The translations under genes were made by a program, and so were the position numbers. From contig NZ_CP097484.1 of assembly GCF_023546765.1 (NCBI RefSeq), positions 4,124,001 through 4,188,000 on the forward strand: 64,000 bases of DNA, written 5' to 3'. The notes beneath the pieces are model-generated. The model did not search any database. It saw only the letters and a list, made by a program, of their open reading frames with translations, and was not told where the DNA came from. This document shows positions 8,285-17,742 of this stretch, one piece after another. This stretch comes from Methylobacterium tardum (lineage in GTDB: Bacteria; Pseudomonadota; Alphaproteobacteria; Rhizobiales; Beijerinckiaceae). Position 1 is the stretch's first letter. Each line of letters begins with the position of its first letter.

Positions 8285-9226
8285 CTAGTAGCCCCGCGCC
8301 GCGTCGACTCCGCTGGGCGGCCGTCCGGTCCGGCGATACGCCCGGATATTGGTCGCGACGGTGGCGGCGGCCGAATCCATGTCGGTCGGGCCGGACACGT
8401 GCGGCAGCACGGTCACCCCGGGATGCCCCCACAGAGCGGACTCCGCCGGCAGCGGCTCGACGTCGAACACGTCGAGCACCGCGTGCGCGAGCTGGCCGCT
8501 GTCGAGCGCCGCGACCAGGTCCTCGGTCACGACGATTGGCCCGCGGGCGAAATTGATCAGCGCCGCACCGGGCTTCAGCGCCGCGAGCCGCGCGGCGTTC
8601 ACGAGGCCGCGCGTCTCGGCCGTCAGGGGCACGAGGCAGACGAGGATATCGGACCGACCCAGCATCGCCGTGAGCCCGTCCGCCCCATGGACCGTGTCGA
8701 GGCCCGCGACCGCCTTCGGCGTCCGGCTCCAGCCGACGACCCGGAAACCCGCGCCGACGAGCCTGTCGGCCGCCGCGGTGCCGAGCGCTCCGAGCCCGAG
8801 CAGGCCGACCGTCGTGTCGGACGGCTTGCGATAGGCGTGCGGGCGCCAGACGCGGTCGCGCTGCTGACGCGCATAGGCCGGCATGTCGCGCTGGAGATAG
8901 TAGGTCCAGGCGAGGACCGCCTCCGCCATGGTCCGCGCCATTTCCCGGTCGGCGAGGCGGACGATCGGCAGCGGCCGGTCGAAGGCGCCGACGAGCTTCT
9001 CGACACCGGCCCACAGGCTCTGCACCCAGACCAGGCCCGGCAGGGCCGCGACCTCGGCGGGATCGGGGTTCGCCACCACGGCGATCCGCGCGGCCGTCCG
9101 CTCCGCGGGTCCCATCGTCCGGAACGGCGCGAGGTGTTCCTCGGGCATCGCCGCCGACAGGATGTGCAGATATTCCGCCTCCTGCGCCGGGCTCTTGCAC
9201 CCGACAAGGGCGATCGTTTCCGACAT
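8285..9226 (-). CDS. 2-Hydroxyacid dehydrogenase, GhrA-like
   Basis: A 313-residue D-isomer-specific 2-hydroxyacid dehydrogenase, likely a glyoxylate/hydroxypyruvate reductase. The NAD(P)-binding motif GLGALG is at 144-149, and the catalytic R228 (NFARGP), E257 (DVEPLP) and H276 (LPHVSG) are present. The start MSETIALVG at 9226 is preferred over the 11-residue extension to 9259. It is convergent with the LysR gene. Hydroxypyruvate reduction matters in serine-cycle methylotrophs, but this GhrA-type enzyme is distinct from HprA, so a role there is only a possibility. Confidence 0.87.
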   Translation of the reverse strand: MSETIALVGCKSPAQEAEYLHILSAAMPEEHLAPFRTMGPAERTAARIAVVANPDPAEVAALPGLVWVQSLWAGVEKLVGAFDRPLPIVRLADREMARTMAEAVLAWTYYLQRDMPAYARQQRDRVWRPHAYRKPSDTTVGLLGLGALGTAAADRLVGAGFRVVGWSRTPKAVAGLDTVHGADGLTAMLGRSDILVCLVPLTAETRGLVNAARLAALKPGAALINFARGPIVVTEDLVAALDSGQLAHAVLDVFDVEPLPAESALWGHPGVTVLPHVSGPTDMDSAAATVATNIRAYRRTGRPPSGVDAARGY

Positions 9227-9326
9227 CCGCGAACTCCGTACCGACCTCGAGCCTATCATCGGCGCGGGACGAAGCAGGCGCTGTGCCTAAATGGCCCGGA
9301 ATCGCCAAGCCTGAAACGCCGCTCGG

Positions 9327-9617
9327 TCAGCGCGCTTCGATCAACGCCGGGTAGACGAGGCGCACGTTGCGGCGCTCCGCCGGGATGGCGGTCTCGGCCC
9401 GCTTGCGGATGCTGCCCGTCGTGCTCGCGAGTGCCGGCTCGGTCGGCCGCAGGCGCCACCGATCGGCGGCCGGCATCTGCACGCGGGGCTTCGGCCGTTC
9501 GAGATGGACATCCGCCCCTTCCGTCGGGACGATCGCCAGCCCCGCGAACGTCATCGTCGCGAGCATGACGAGGCGGATCAAGGGTTGCGGCTGGAAACGG
9601 GCAGGTCGGGAGGGCAT
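9327..9617 (-). CDS. Small hypothetical protein, probable secreted or anchored
   Basis: A 96-residue protein not recognised as any family. From the ATG at 9617 it has a basic N-terminus and a hydrophobic segment (LIRLVMLATMTFAGLAIV, about 13-30), suggesting a signal peptide, followed by a Pro/Arg-rich mature part ending in VRLVYPALIEAR. A longer frame reaches 9692 but adds nothing plausible. It stands alone between the hydroxyacid dehydrogenase and the MFS gene. Codon use is normal for the region. Confidence 0.5.
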   Translation of the reverse strand: MPSRPARFQPQPLIRLVMLATMTFAGLAIVPTEGADVHLERPKPRVQMPAADRWRLRPTEPALASTTGSIRKRAETAIPAERRNVRLVYPALIEAR

Positions 9618-9775
9618 GAGGGGGCACCGCGTGAACGCCCCCTGTTCTGCGCGTCGCAAGTGAAGACCGGATCGAACCGAATCGATTCCCAAGTCGTTGC
9701 CAACACCTGCCTGCAGTCGCGGTAAATGCCGGCTGTTCAGGTACGGTAAACGACAGTTCGGGAGGGTTTGCGCGG

Positions 9776-11247
9776 ATGGCGAGCAAGGTCGAGGGAGGCT
9801 CCGGGACCCCGGAGCGGGCGGAGATCGGCCGGGTGATCGACACCGACATCTCTGCTCGGCTCGACCGACTGCCCTGGGGCCGCTTCCATGTCCTCGTCAT
9901 CGTGGCGCTCGGCATCACCTGGGTGCTCGACGGCCTGGAAGTGACGCTGGCGGGCTCGCTCGTCGGCGCCCTGCGCAAGCCGCCGATGTCGTTCTCCGAG
10001 TTCGATGTGGGGCTGGCCGCCTCCTGCTACCTCGTGGGCGCCGTCACCGGGGCGCTCGGCTTCGGCTGGCTCACCGACCGGATCGGCCGCAAGAAGCTGT
10101 TCTTCATCACGCTGGCCCTCTACCTGGTCGCCACGGCGGCCACCGGCCTGTCCTGGAACGTCTGGAGTTTCTGCCTCTTCCGCTTCTTCACCGGCGCGGG
10201 AATCGGCGGCGAATACACGGCGATCAACTCCACCATCCAGGAACTCGTCCCGGCCCGGGTCCGGGGCTGGACCAACTTGGTCATCAACGGCTCGTTCTGG
10301 ATCGGCGCCGCGCTCGGCTCGTTCATGTCGATCGTGCTGCTGAAGCCCGAGGTGATCGATCCAGCCTGGGGCTGGCGTGTGGCCTTCTTCACGGGTGGTG
10401 CCATCGGCCTCGTGATCCTGCTCCTGCGAACCTGGATCCCCGAGAGCCCGCGCTGGCTCGCCACCCACGGCTACGCCGCGGAAGCCGACCGGGTCGTCAC
10501 CGGCATCGAGAAGCGCTTCAAGGACGAGGGCGTCACGTTGCCGCCCGTGGACGAGAGCAAGCGCATGAAGGTGCGCACCCGCGATCACACCCCCTGTCGG
10601 AGGTGTTCAAGGCGCTGTTCGTTACGAGCCGCAAGGAGACCATGGTCGGCCTCGCGCTGATGATCGCGCAGGCGTTCTTCTACAACGCGCTGTTCTTCAC
10701 CTACGCGCTGGTGCTGGAGCGCTTCTACGAGGTGCCCGGCAACCATGTCGGCTGGTACCTGCTGCCCTTCGCGCTCGGCTCATTCCTCGGGCCGCTGCTG
10801 CTCGGCCGCCTGTTCGACACGATCGGCCGGCGCAAGATGATCGCCTTCACCTACGGGATTTCGGCGCTGCTGCTCGCCGGCGTCGGCCTGCTGTTCCGCC
10901 TCGACGTGCTCGGGCCGGTCGGCCAGACGGGGGCCTGGATGGTGGTGTTCTTCTTCGCCTCGGCGGCGGCGAGCTCGGCCTACCTGACCGTCTCCGAAAC
11001 CTTCCCGCTGGAGATCCGGGCGCTCGCGATCGCGGCCTTCTACGCGGTCGGCACCGGCATCGGCGGCGTCTCGGGCCCGCTCCTGTTCGGCACCCTGGTG
11101 GAGACCGGCTCCCGGGACTGGGTGTTGTTCGGCTACGGGATCGGGGCCGTGCTGATGCTGGTCGCCGCGGTGGTCGGCGGCATCTGGGGCACGGCCGCGG
11201 AGGGCAAGTCGTTGGAGGAGGTGTCGAAGCCCCTGGCGGCGGCCTGA
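9776..11247 (+). pseudogene. MFS transporter, apparent frameshift
   Basis: A major facilitator superfamily carrier of the sugar/aromatic-acid porter type, about 490 residues if restored. The first frame (9776 to ~10590) holds TM1-6 with LTDRIGRKK between TM2 and TM3 and PESPRWLATHGYAAEADR in the central loop. The second frame (~10595 to 11247) resumes with LSEVFKALF and TM7-12, including RLFDTIGRRKM. The frames meet at a C5 run, 10590-10594 (ACCCCCTG); one more C restores TPLSEVF. It is either a sequencing deletion or a recent single-base mutation, as both halves are otherwise intact. The substrate is unknown. Confidence 0.85.
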
Positions 11248-11268
11248 GCGCCTGTCCGCATCAGCCTT

Positions 11269-11360
11269 CGTCTTTGCGAGCGGAGCGAAGCAATCCGAAG
11301 CGCGCTACGCCGGTCGGCGTCGCGCTGCCCCGGGTTGCTTCACCGCGCGCCACGACGGGC
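11269..11360 (+). repeat. Intergenic palindromic repeat family A, copy 2
   Basis: Begins CGTCTTTGCGAGCGGAGCGA and carries AGCAATCC, then a GTCGGCGTCGCGCTGCC core, ending in GGGTTGCTTCACCGCGCGCC. It lies between the convergent MFS and glucokinase genes. Confidence 0.75.
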
Positions 11361-11369
11361 AAGAGGCGG

Positions 11370-12376
11370 TCACATAGCCTTCCGCCACACCTGCCCATGA
11401 TAGACGAACTTGCCGCCCTCGTTCGCCAGGGCGGCAAGGCCCCGGAAGGCCGGATCCTGGACGGTGATCACGCTCGTCGGGATCTTGCGCATCATCTCGG
11501 CAAAGGGAGCCTTCCGCTCGAACGCCGTGCGGAACCCGCTCTCCTGCAGCACCTTGAGGATCCGGGGCGCAATGCCGCCGCCGATATAGACGCCGCTCGT
11601 CGCCAGGAAGGTCAGCGCGAGGTCGCCGCAGACGCGGCCGAGCAGCCGGCCGAACAGTTCCAGGGTCTCGGCGGCGTGCGGGTCGGAGGCATTGAGACCC
11701 GCCTCGGTCACGGCCGCAGGATCGATCTTCTCGTGCGGCTTGCCGGTGCGAACATGGGCCACGGCCGCGTGGAGCCGCGCCAGACCCGGCCCCGACAGGA
11801 CCGTCTCCACGGTGATGCGATCTTCGACCCGCTCGAGGACGTGCCAGACTTTCTCCTCGAATTCGTCGGCGGGGCCGAAATCGGTGTGGCCGATCTCGGT
11901 CGAGACGATCGCGAGATGGGCAGCGTAAGGCACCAGGGCGGCAGCGCCGAAGCCAGTCCCGGGCCCAAGCACGACGCGGGCGCCCCCGGCACCGGGGGAC
12001 AGGGTCCGACCGGCGAAAGGTCGTGCGGCTCGATATCGGCGGCGCCGGCCGCGACCGGCACGTAATCGTTCACCACGACCGCGGAGGAGAGACCAAAATC
12101 CTCGGCGATGCGCTGACCGGCGATCTTCCAATGGGCGTTGGTCAGCTGGATCTCCGGCCCGTCGACCCGGCCGGCGATGGCCAGGATCGCCGAACGCGGT
12201 CGGGGTGCGCGGTCCCCGTCCTTGGCCAAGGATGCCTTGATGGCGCTCGACGGATCGGCGTGGTCGGCGGTGGCCTCATGCGAGAGAGGCCGGGGCTGAT
12301 CACCCTTCGTCTCGATGAGGCCGAAGCGGGCATTCGTGCCGCCGATGTCGCCGACCAGAACCGGAAACTCGAACAT
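11370..12376 (-). pseudogene. glk: Glucokinase, apparent frameshift
   Basis: ATP-dependent glucokinase (ROK-distinct Glk family), phosphorylating glucose in the cytoplasm. The first part, from ATG 12376, reads MFEFPVLVGDIGGTNARFG (phosphate-binding loop) and VVNDYVPVAAG. The second, in another frame, reads RVVLGPGTGFGAA, then EIGHTDFGP and YIGGGIAPRIL to 11370. The frames meet at C5 11983-11987 (G5 on the coding strand); one more G gives VPGGARVVLGPGTG, exactly the family sequence. The restored protein is about 335 residues, the usual length. A base-calling deletion is more likely than loss of the gene, as all motifs are conserved. Confidence 0.9.
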
Positions 12377-12499
12377 CGAAAGGCTACCTCTCGTTTCTGG
12401 CCCGCCCCAGGCGAGATACGGGCCTGCCGACAGCGTGGATGACTCCATCCGACGCTCGGGTCCAGGCGCTCAGGCCCGGTGCGAGGACGGCCGCACCCA

Positions 12500-12901
12500 T
12501 CAGGATGTCGTCACGTTCTCACGGCTCCGGCCGACCGCGCCAAGATGCGTATCGCCGAAACCGCTTCCGTATTTAAGGCCGTAGCCGAGCATGCGGTCCA
12601 GACCGATATGGGCGAGCCAGATCAGCGCCACGCCGGCGAGGCCCGGTTGATGCAGGCTTGCCGCCAAGCCTAGGGCGATCAGCGGCCCGGCGAGCGTATG
12701 GACCGCATTGTACAGCACGGCGCCGGAGCGGGCGCCGGTCACGTAGCCGAGCATGCTGAGATCGGGCGCGAGGATCAGCACGGCGAACGTCCACCAGGGC
12801 TGCCCGAGCCAGGCATACGCTCCGACGGCACTGCCGAGGATGCCGGCGCCCTCGATCCGCAGCAGCACGCGCGGGACGCCGCGCACAAAACCGTCCGGCA
12901 T
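12500..12901 (-). CDS. DUF4260 family membrane protein
   Basis: A 133-residue integral membrane protein with about four hydrophobic segments. It ends in GYGLKYGSGFGDTHLGAVGR, the hallmark of the DUF4260 family (PF14079), whose function is unknown. The start MPDGFVRGVPRVLL at 12901 matches the family's N-terminal region (VLLRIEGAGILG). It is monocistronic between glk and otsB on the same strand. Confidence 0.82.
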   Translation of the reverse strand: MPDGFVRGVPRVLLRIEGAGILGSAVGAYAWLGQPWWTFAVLILAPDLSMLGYVTGARSGAVLYNAVHTLAGPLIALGLAASLHQPGLAGVALIWLAHIGLDRMLGYGLKYGSGFGDTHLGAVGRSRENVTTS

Positions 12902-13020
12902 CGTGATCCTCGTCGAATGCGCGGGGCGAAGCGCGGGCCAGCCGTCCTCACGCGCATGCCGAGAGGCCTCGCGTGGACTTGGCACATCATGGACTTGGCA
13001 AATACGGGGCCGCTCCTGCC

Positions 13021-13764
13021 TCAGGCCGGCGGCAGCGCCGCCGGATCGATGGCGCCGCCCTCGGCCCAGTCCCGCAGCAGCGCGCGGACGGCGGCCGGAT
13101 CCGGCAGGCGCCGGCCCGCCACGGTGTCGCCGTCGCCGACCCGGACCGCGATGCCGCCATCCTCGTTGACCGAGGCGAAGGCGATCTCGTCGGTGCGGTC
13201 GTCGCCGAAGAAGACCGGCCTGCGCCCCGCGTAGGGCGCCTGCTCCAGGAAGGCGCGGATCGCGTGCGCCTTGGTGGCCTGCGCCGGGACGAGCTCGCCG
13301 ACCGCCTTGCCGAGCTGGAGCCTGTAAACGCCGCCCAGGGCATTGGCGGCCGCCTTGACCAGAGCTTCGGCCCGGGCGGCATCCTCGGGATCGGCGAGGC
13401 GCCAGTGCACCGCCACCGAGGCACCCTTGTCCTCGATCAGCACGTTGGCCAGCGCCGCGCTCTCTGCCTGAAGGCGCTCGACCTGCCGGCGCAGATCCGG
13501 GTGATCCTCCGGCCGTCCGCCCGCGAGGCGCCCGTCGACGCGGCGCTCGACCCCATGGAGTCCGGCCGCATCGAGGCGGGCCGGCGCCAGGAAATCGTCG
13601 ATCACCGAGACCGGGCGCCCGGTCACGATCGCGAGGGCGCCGCCGAGGCGCTCCCGCAGCCGTTCCAGGGTGTCCACCAGGCCGGGCGCGACCTGCACGG
13701 CGTCGGGCCGCGGCGCGATCTCGGCGAGGGTGCCGTCGAAGTCGAGGAAGAGGGCGATGTCCAT
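13021..13764 (-). CDS. otsB: Trehalose-6-phosphate phosphatase OtsB
   Basis: A 247-residue HAD-superfamily phosphatase that removes phosphate from trehalose 6-phosphate, the last step of the OtsAB osmoprotectant pathway, in the cytoplasm. Catalytic DFDGT is at 8-12, TGR at 48-50 and the metal-binding GDDRTDE at 187-193. The start at 13764 gives MDIALFLDFDGT, the normal N-terminal spacing; the frame extends upstream but without homology. The synthase otsA is not adjacent. The gene is divergent from the DUF427 gene. Confidence 0.93.
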   Translation of the reverse strand: MDIALFLDFDGTLAEIAPRPDAVQVAPGLVDTLERLRERLGGALAIVTGRPVSVIDDFLAPARLDAAGLHGVERRVDGRLAGGRPEDHPDLRRQVERLQAESAALANVLIEDKGASVAVHWRLADPEDAARAEALVKAAANALGGVYRLQLGKAVGELVPAQATKAHAIRAFLEQAPYAGRRPVFFGDDRTDEIAFASVNEDGGIAVRVGDGDTVAGRRLPDPAAVRALLRDWAEGGAIDPAALPPA

Positions 13765-13884
13765 CGCGGGCGATCCCGGGGCTTGAGCGTCGGCCCCGGG
13801 GCTAGCACGGCCCGGCCCACCGACAAATGACGGCCGTGGTGCCCTATGTGGGTCCACGAGCGATTGGCACGAGGTCCCGATGAG

Positions 13885-14403
13885 ATGCTGCCCATGACTG
13901 GCCCGGCGAGGCGACCCGTTCCGGACCCGGTTGGGCCGGGCGCGGAAAGCGTCTGGGACTACCCGCGCCCGCCGCGGCTCGAGCCGGTGCGGGAACGGCT
14001 GCGCGTGGTGCTCGGCGGCGCCGTGATCGCCGAGACCGAAGCGGGCTTTCGCGTTCTCGAGACCTCGCACCCGCCGACCTACTACCTGCCGCCGGACGCC
14101 ATCGTGGCCGGGGCGCTCGCGAACCCGCGGCGCGGCGGGATCTGCGAATGGAAGGGGCAGGCGCGGCTGTTCGACGTGCGCGGCGGTGACCGCGTCGCGC
14201 CGGGCGCCGCCTGGACCTATCCCGCCCCGACCCCGGACTTCACCCGGATCGCCGGCTACGTCGCCTTCTACGCCGGCCCGATGGATGCCTGCTTCGTCGG
14301 CACGGAACGGGTGACGCCGCAGCCCGGCAGCTTCTACGGCGGCTGGATCACGCCCGGGATCGTCGGCCCGTTCAAGGGCGGCCCCGGCACGATGGGCTGG
14401 TGA
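13885..14403 (+). CDS. DUF427 family protein
   Basis: A protein of about 172 residues. The body (ESVWDYPRPPRLEPV, then AETEAGFRVLETSHPPTYYLP and RGGICEWKGQARLFDV) is the DUF427 fold (PF04248), a small beta-rich domain of unknown function. It ends with the family-typical GGWITPGIVGPFKGGPGT. The start is uncertain: ATG 13885, ATG 13894 or ATG 13846 are in frame and none has a strong Shine-Dalgarno. It is followed 53 bases later by the serine hydrolase on the same strand, so co-transcription is possible. Confidence 0.83.
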   Translation: MLPMTGPARRPVPDPVGPGAESVWDYPRPPRLEPVRERLRVVLGGAVIAETEAGFRVLETSHPPTYYLPPDAIVAGALANPRRGGICEWKGQARLFDVRGGDRVAPGAAWTYPAPTPDFTRIAGYVAFYAGPMDACFVGTERVTPQPGSFYGGWITPGIVGPFKGGPGTMGW

Positions 14404-14456
14404 TTTTTCGGGTCCCGGCCCTTACGACGTCGGACAGACGAGGCGAGGACGACCGC

Positions 14457-15680
14457 ATGAGCGCGCTGACCGAGACCGATCCGCAAGGGGCCGGCTTCAG
14501 CCCGGAGGGGCTCGCCCGGATCGCGCCGTGGATGGACCGCCTCGTCGCCGAGGGGCGGCTCGCCGGCCTGTCGGTGACGGTCAACCGGCGCGGCCGCACC
14601 GCCTTCGCGCGCGCCTCCGGGCAGGCCGACCTCGCCCGCGCGACGCCGTTCACCCTCGACACGGTGACGCGGATCTACTCGATGACCAAGCCGCTCACCT
14701 CGGTCGCAGTGATGCAGCTCTACGAGCAGGGCCTGTTCCAGCTCGACGATCCGGTGTCCCGGGTCCTGCCCGAATTCGCCGCGATGCGCGTCGCGGTCGG
14801 CGGCAACCGGGCGAAGCTCGAGACCGAGCCGGCGCGCCGGCCGATCACGGTGCGCGACCTCCTCACCCACACGGCGGGGCTGACCTACGGCTTCATGGAG
14901 GCGACGCTCGTCGACGCGCAGTACCGCGAGCGCGGCGTCGATTTCCTGGCCCGGGAAGGGACCCTCGCCGAAATGACCGCCCGCGTAGCGGCGCTGCCGC
15001 TGCTGGCGCAGCCCGGCACGGCCTGGAACTACAGCGTTGCCACCGACGTGCTCGGCCATTACGTGGCCACGCTCAGCGGCCGGCCCTTCGCGGACTATCT
15101 GCGGGACGAAGTCATCGCCCCGCTCGGCATGGTCGATACCGACTTCCATGTCCGGCCCGACCTGATGCCGCGCTTCTGCGCGACCTACGCGTATGACCGC
15201 GAGCGCCGGCTCAGGCCGTTCGGCGATTCGGTGGACACGGTCTTCGCGCACCCGCCCGCGATCGCGTCGGGCGGCGGCGGCCTCGTCTCGACGGCCACCG
15301 ATTACCAGCGCTTCTGCCGGATGATCCTCAATCGCGGCACGCTGGACGGCCGGCGGCTGCTCGGCCGCAAGACCGTTGATCTGATGCTGGCGAACCACCT
15401 GTCCGGCGACCTCGCCGCGATGGGCACGCCGCGCTTCGCCGAGACCTCCTACACCGGGATCGGCTTCGGCCTCGGCTTCTCGGTGATGCTCGACCCGGCT
15501 CGCGCCCAGATCCTCGGCACGCCCGGCGAAGTCGCCTGGGGCGGCCTCGCCTCGACGGCGTTCTGGATCGACCCGGCCGAGGATCTCTCGGTCGTGCTCA
15601 TGACGCAGCTCGTGCCGTCCTCGGCGCTGCCGATCCGGCGGGAGCTGCGCGTCCTGACCTACGCGGCGCTGGACAGCTGA
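14457..15680 (+). CDS. Serine hydrolase, class C beta-lactamase/EstB fold
   Basis: A 407-residue protein of the beta-lactamase-related (PF00144) family; members are esterases, D-aminopeptidases or lactonases. The catalytic SxxK is SMTK at 75-78 and the tyrosine triad YSV is at 192-194 (YSV rather than YxN, as in EstB-type esterases). No signal peptide is visible, so it is probably cytoplasmic, which argues against a true beta-lactamase. The start is ATG 14457, after GGCGAGGACGACCGC. The C-terminus contains WGGLASTAFWIDP, in place of the KTG motif region. Confidence 0.9.
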   Translation: MSALTETDPQGAGFSPEGLARIAPWMDRLVAEGRLAGLSVTVNRRGRTAFARASGQADLARATPFTLDTVTRIYSMTKPLTSVAVMQLYEQGLFQLDDPVSRVLPEFAAMRVAVGGNRAKLETEPARRPITVRDLLTHTAGLTYGFMEATLVDAQYRERGVDFLAREGTLAEMTARVAALPLLAQPGTAWNYSVATDVLGHYVATLSGRPFADYLRDEVIAPLGMVDTDFHVRPDLMPRFCATYAYDRERRLRPFGDSVDTVFAHPPAIASGGGGLVSTATDYQRFCRMILNRGTLDGRRLLGRKTVDLMLANHLSGDLAAMGTPRFAETSYTGIGFGLGFSVMLDPARAQILGTPGEVAWGGLASTAFWIDPAEDLSVVLMTQLVPSSALPIRRELRVLTYAALDS

Positions 15681-15693
15681 GGCGCAGCGCGCC

Positions 15694-16305
15694 TCACTCC
15701 TGCGCGGGCGCGCCGGCAGGGGCGGTTTTCGCCGCCGGCTTCGGAGCTGCCTTGGCCGTCGGCTTGGCGGCGCCGGCGTATTCGGGGTCGCTGCGCGGGC
15801 CGTTCGGGCCGTTGGTCGGGCCGGGGAGCTGGCCGGGGGCGAGGTCGGTGACCTTGTTCCAGGTCTGCGACTTGCACAGGAACGCGATCAGGCAGCCGCG
15901 CACCGTCAGCTCGCCGGGTGCGTCCGTCCAGATCGTGACGTCGTACGACTTGCCGTCCTCCGAATTGTAGATCTTGCCCTCGTAATGGGCATCGGCATTC
16001 GGCTTCAGGCCCATGATCAGCTGGTGGCCCAGGGACGGACGCGCCTGCTTCTTGGGATCAGGGTTCTTGAAGTCGACCCGCGGCTCGCCCTTGTCGTTGA
16101 GCGGAACCTTCAGCCAGACCACGTAGCCGCACAGCCGATCGTTGGCGGCCCCGCACTTCTCGAGGCGCACGCGGGCGCGGCCATCCTCGGTGAGATAGGT
16201 GCCGCTCGGATCGGTCGGGGTCGCCGCATGCGCTTGGCCCGCCAGCGCCGAGAGCGCCAGGATCGCAAGCGGCGCGATCCGGCGGCTGATCGAAGTAAAC
16301 CTCAT
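15694..16305 (-). CDS. DUF2147 periplasmic protein
   Basis: A 203-residue exported protein. A clear Sec signal peptide (MRFTSISRRIAPLAILALSA, cleavage after AHA, about residue 27) is followed by a DUF2147 domain (PF09917): GTYLTEDGRARVRLEKCG, WLKVP and GKIYNSEDGKSYD. The C-terminal 40 residues are an Ala/Lys/Pro-rich linker (AAKPTAKAAPKPAAKTAP), possibly cell-wall or envelope interacting. Two Cys pairs may form periplasmic disulfides. The function is unknown; it is convergent with the serine hydrolase 14 bases away. Confidence 0.87.
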   Translation of the reverse strand: MRFTSISRRIAPLAILALSALAGQAHAATPTDPSGTYLTEDGRARVRLEKCGAANDRLCGYVVWLKVPLNDKGEPRVDFKNPDPKKQARPSLGHQLIMGLKPNADAHYEGKIYNSEDGKSYDVTIWTDAPGELTVRGCLIAFLCKSQTWNKVTDLAPGQLPGPTNGPNGPRSDPEYAGAAKPTAKAAPKPAAKTAPAGAPAQE

Positions 16306-16535
16306 ACCCGAACTCCCATACCTCGCGAGCCGTGTCGAAGACCCGACCGCCCACGCGTAAACCGCTTGCGCGCGCGGAAAGCCCCCTTCCCTCGCGACAT
16401 CGCGCTCTCGCCGGGCCGAGCCCCGGGCGGCACGCGCTTCCTGCCCGCCCTGTCCCGCGCGAAGTTGTCCGCATCATGACAACGCAGCTTAGGGCTGAAG
16501 ATGCAGACCTGCTCCCGTGCGGCGCGGATCCGGGT

Positions 16536-17066
16536 TCAGACGCGGGTCGGCGGCGCCGTCCGGGCGGCGGCGAGCGGGCGCTGCATCAGGGTGACGTCGA
16601 GCCAGCGCCCGTGCTTGTAGCCGACCCCGGACAAGGTCCCGACCGGGGTGAAGCCGAGCCCGGCATGCAGCGCGACGGAAGCGGGAGAGCCGCTCTCGGC
16701 GATGACGGCGACCATCGTCCGGAAGTCGATCCGTTCGCATTCCGTGATCAGGGCCGCGAGCAGGCGGCGGCCGATCCCGCCGCCGCGGCACGCCTGCGCG
16801 ACGTAGATCGAGTCCTCGACCGTCGAGCGGTAGGCGGCGCGTTGATGGTAGGGGCCGGCATAGGCATAGCCGGCGACGGAACCGTCCCGCACGGCCACCA
16901 GATAAGGGAAGCCGCCCGCGCGCAGGATTGTGAAGCGCCGCGTCATCTCATCGAGGCTCGGCGGCTCCGTCTCGAAGCTGGCCGTGCTGGTGCTGACGGC
17001 GTTCCCGTAGATCGCCGTGATAGCCGTCAGATCGTCCTCGGTGGCCGGGCGTATTTCGTCTGTCAC
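16536..17066 (-). CDS. GNAT acetyltransferase, phosphinothricin-type
   Basis: A 176-residue N-acetyltransferase, cytoplasmic, using acetyl-CoA. It matches the Pat/Bar/MddA branch: IRPATEDDLTAITAIYGNAV at the N-terminus, SIYVAQACRGGGIGRRLL as acetyl-CoA-binding motif A (about 87-102), and LHAGLGFTPVGTLSGVGYKH near the end. The GTG at 17066 is the natural start; the frame runs upstream without homology. The substrate could be L-phosphinothricin, methionine sulfoximine or a related amino-acid analogue. Single gene. Confidence 0.88.
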   Translation of the reverse strand: MTDEIRPATEDDLTAITAIYGNAVSTSTASFETEPPSLDEMTRRFTILRAGGFPYLVAVRDGSVAGYAYAGPYHQRAAYRSTVEDSIYVAQACRGGGIGRRLLAALITECERIDFRTMVAVIAESGSPASVALHAGLGFTPVGTLSGVGYKHGRWLDVTLMQRPLAAARTAPPTRV

Positions 17067-17215
17067 GACGGCAGAATAAGCGGGCGATGGCGAGGCCGGC
17101 AACGGCCCCGCGCGTGCAGCCCTGTCGTCAGAGGCGCGGCGCAAGCGGGGCGCCGTGCGATGATGCGCGGGGCGGCGCCGGGCACCGCACCCGTCGGGCG
17201 CTCCGGAGAGGCCGC

Positions 17216-17425
17216 TTACTCGGCCGCCGACATCTCTGCGGTGAAGTGGCCGCACCAATCCTTGGACGCGACCACCGGCCAGAGGCCCTTGGACTCCGGG
17301 GCGGGCTGGCTGACCGGCGGATTGAACCGGCAGAGACCCTCGTCGCCCTGCGCGCTGGCGCCGTTGAGCTTGTGATCGTCGAAGAAGCGGCAGCTCTCGC
17401 AAGCGGCGTTCGCGGTACCGGCCAT
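17216..17425 (-). CDS. Small four-cysteine protein
   Basis: A 69-residue hypothetical protein with four cysteines in the pattern ACESCRFF - LCRFNPP - WCGHF, suggesting a bound metal or iron-sulfur centre. The order CxxC, C(R)FNPP, WCG is like small alphaproteobacterial proteins that I recall as conserved but unnamed. The start at 17425 gives MAGTANAACESC; a longer frame to 17482 would begin inside the upstream palindrome region. A promoter-like palindrome lies at 17484-17498. Cytoplasmic, no signal peptide. Confidence 0.7.
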   Translation of the reverse strand: MAGTANAACESCRFFDDHKLNGASAQGDEGLCRFNPPVSQPAPESKGLWPVVASKDWCGHFTAEMSAAE

Positions 17426-17483
17426 CGGGTCTCTCCATCGTGAATCGCGGTGGCGCGACCAAGTTCGCGGCGCGCCCTGCACA

Positions 17484-17498
17484 GTTCTTAATTAGAAC
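17484..17498. promoter_or_regulatory. Perfect palindrome upstream of the four-cysteine gene
   Basis: GTTCT-TAATT-AGAAC, an inverted repeat with five-base arms in an AT-rich patch 59 bases before the start codon at 17425. This is a likely promoter/operator. It is not the alphaproteobacterial LexA box, which is a direct GTTC-N7-GTTC repeat. The rest of 17426-17742 holds no gene that I can support. Confidence 0.4.
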
Positions 17499-17742
17499 AG
17501 GTATAAAGAGCGGTCAACGTTGAGGCTTGGCTGAGGCTTGCGATCGGTGGCTTTCCGCAGGCCATTCCGAACAGGGTCGGCGCGCGGTCATCTGCACGGG
17601 ATCGGGCGAATGCGGCGCGACCGACTTGGTCCGCAAACCCAGAGAAGCCGGACCCTGGATCAGGGCCCGGCTTCGGAGCGGTCGCGGGGTCGATCCGGGT
17701 CCCGCACGCGCAGAACCCGGTCTGTTTCAGGTGCGGATCGGC

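Noticed and set aside
8285-9226. HprA hydroxypyruvate reductase of the serine cycle
   Set aside because: Motifs are of the GhrA type and the serine-cycle gene cluster is absent, so only a general 2-hydroxyacid dehydrogenase label is kept.
14457-15680. Beta-lactamase resistance gene
   Set aside because: No signal peptide, YSV in place of YxN and no clear KTG; an EstB-like cytoplasmic hydrolase fits better.
17484-17498. Possible LexA box
   Set aside because: The sequence is an inverted GTTCT-N5-AGAAC, but the alphaproteobacterial SOS box is a direct GTTC-N7-GTTC repeat.
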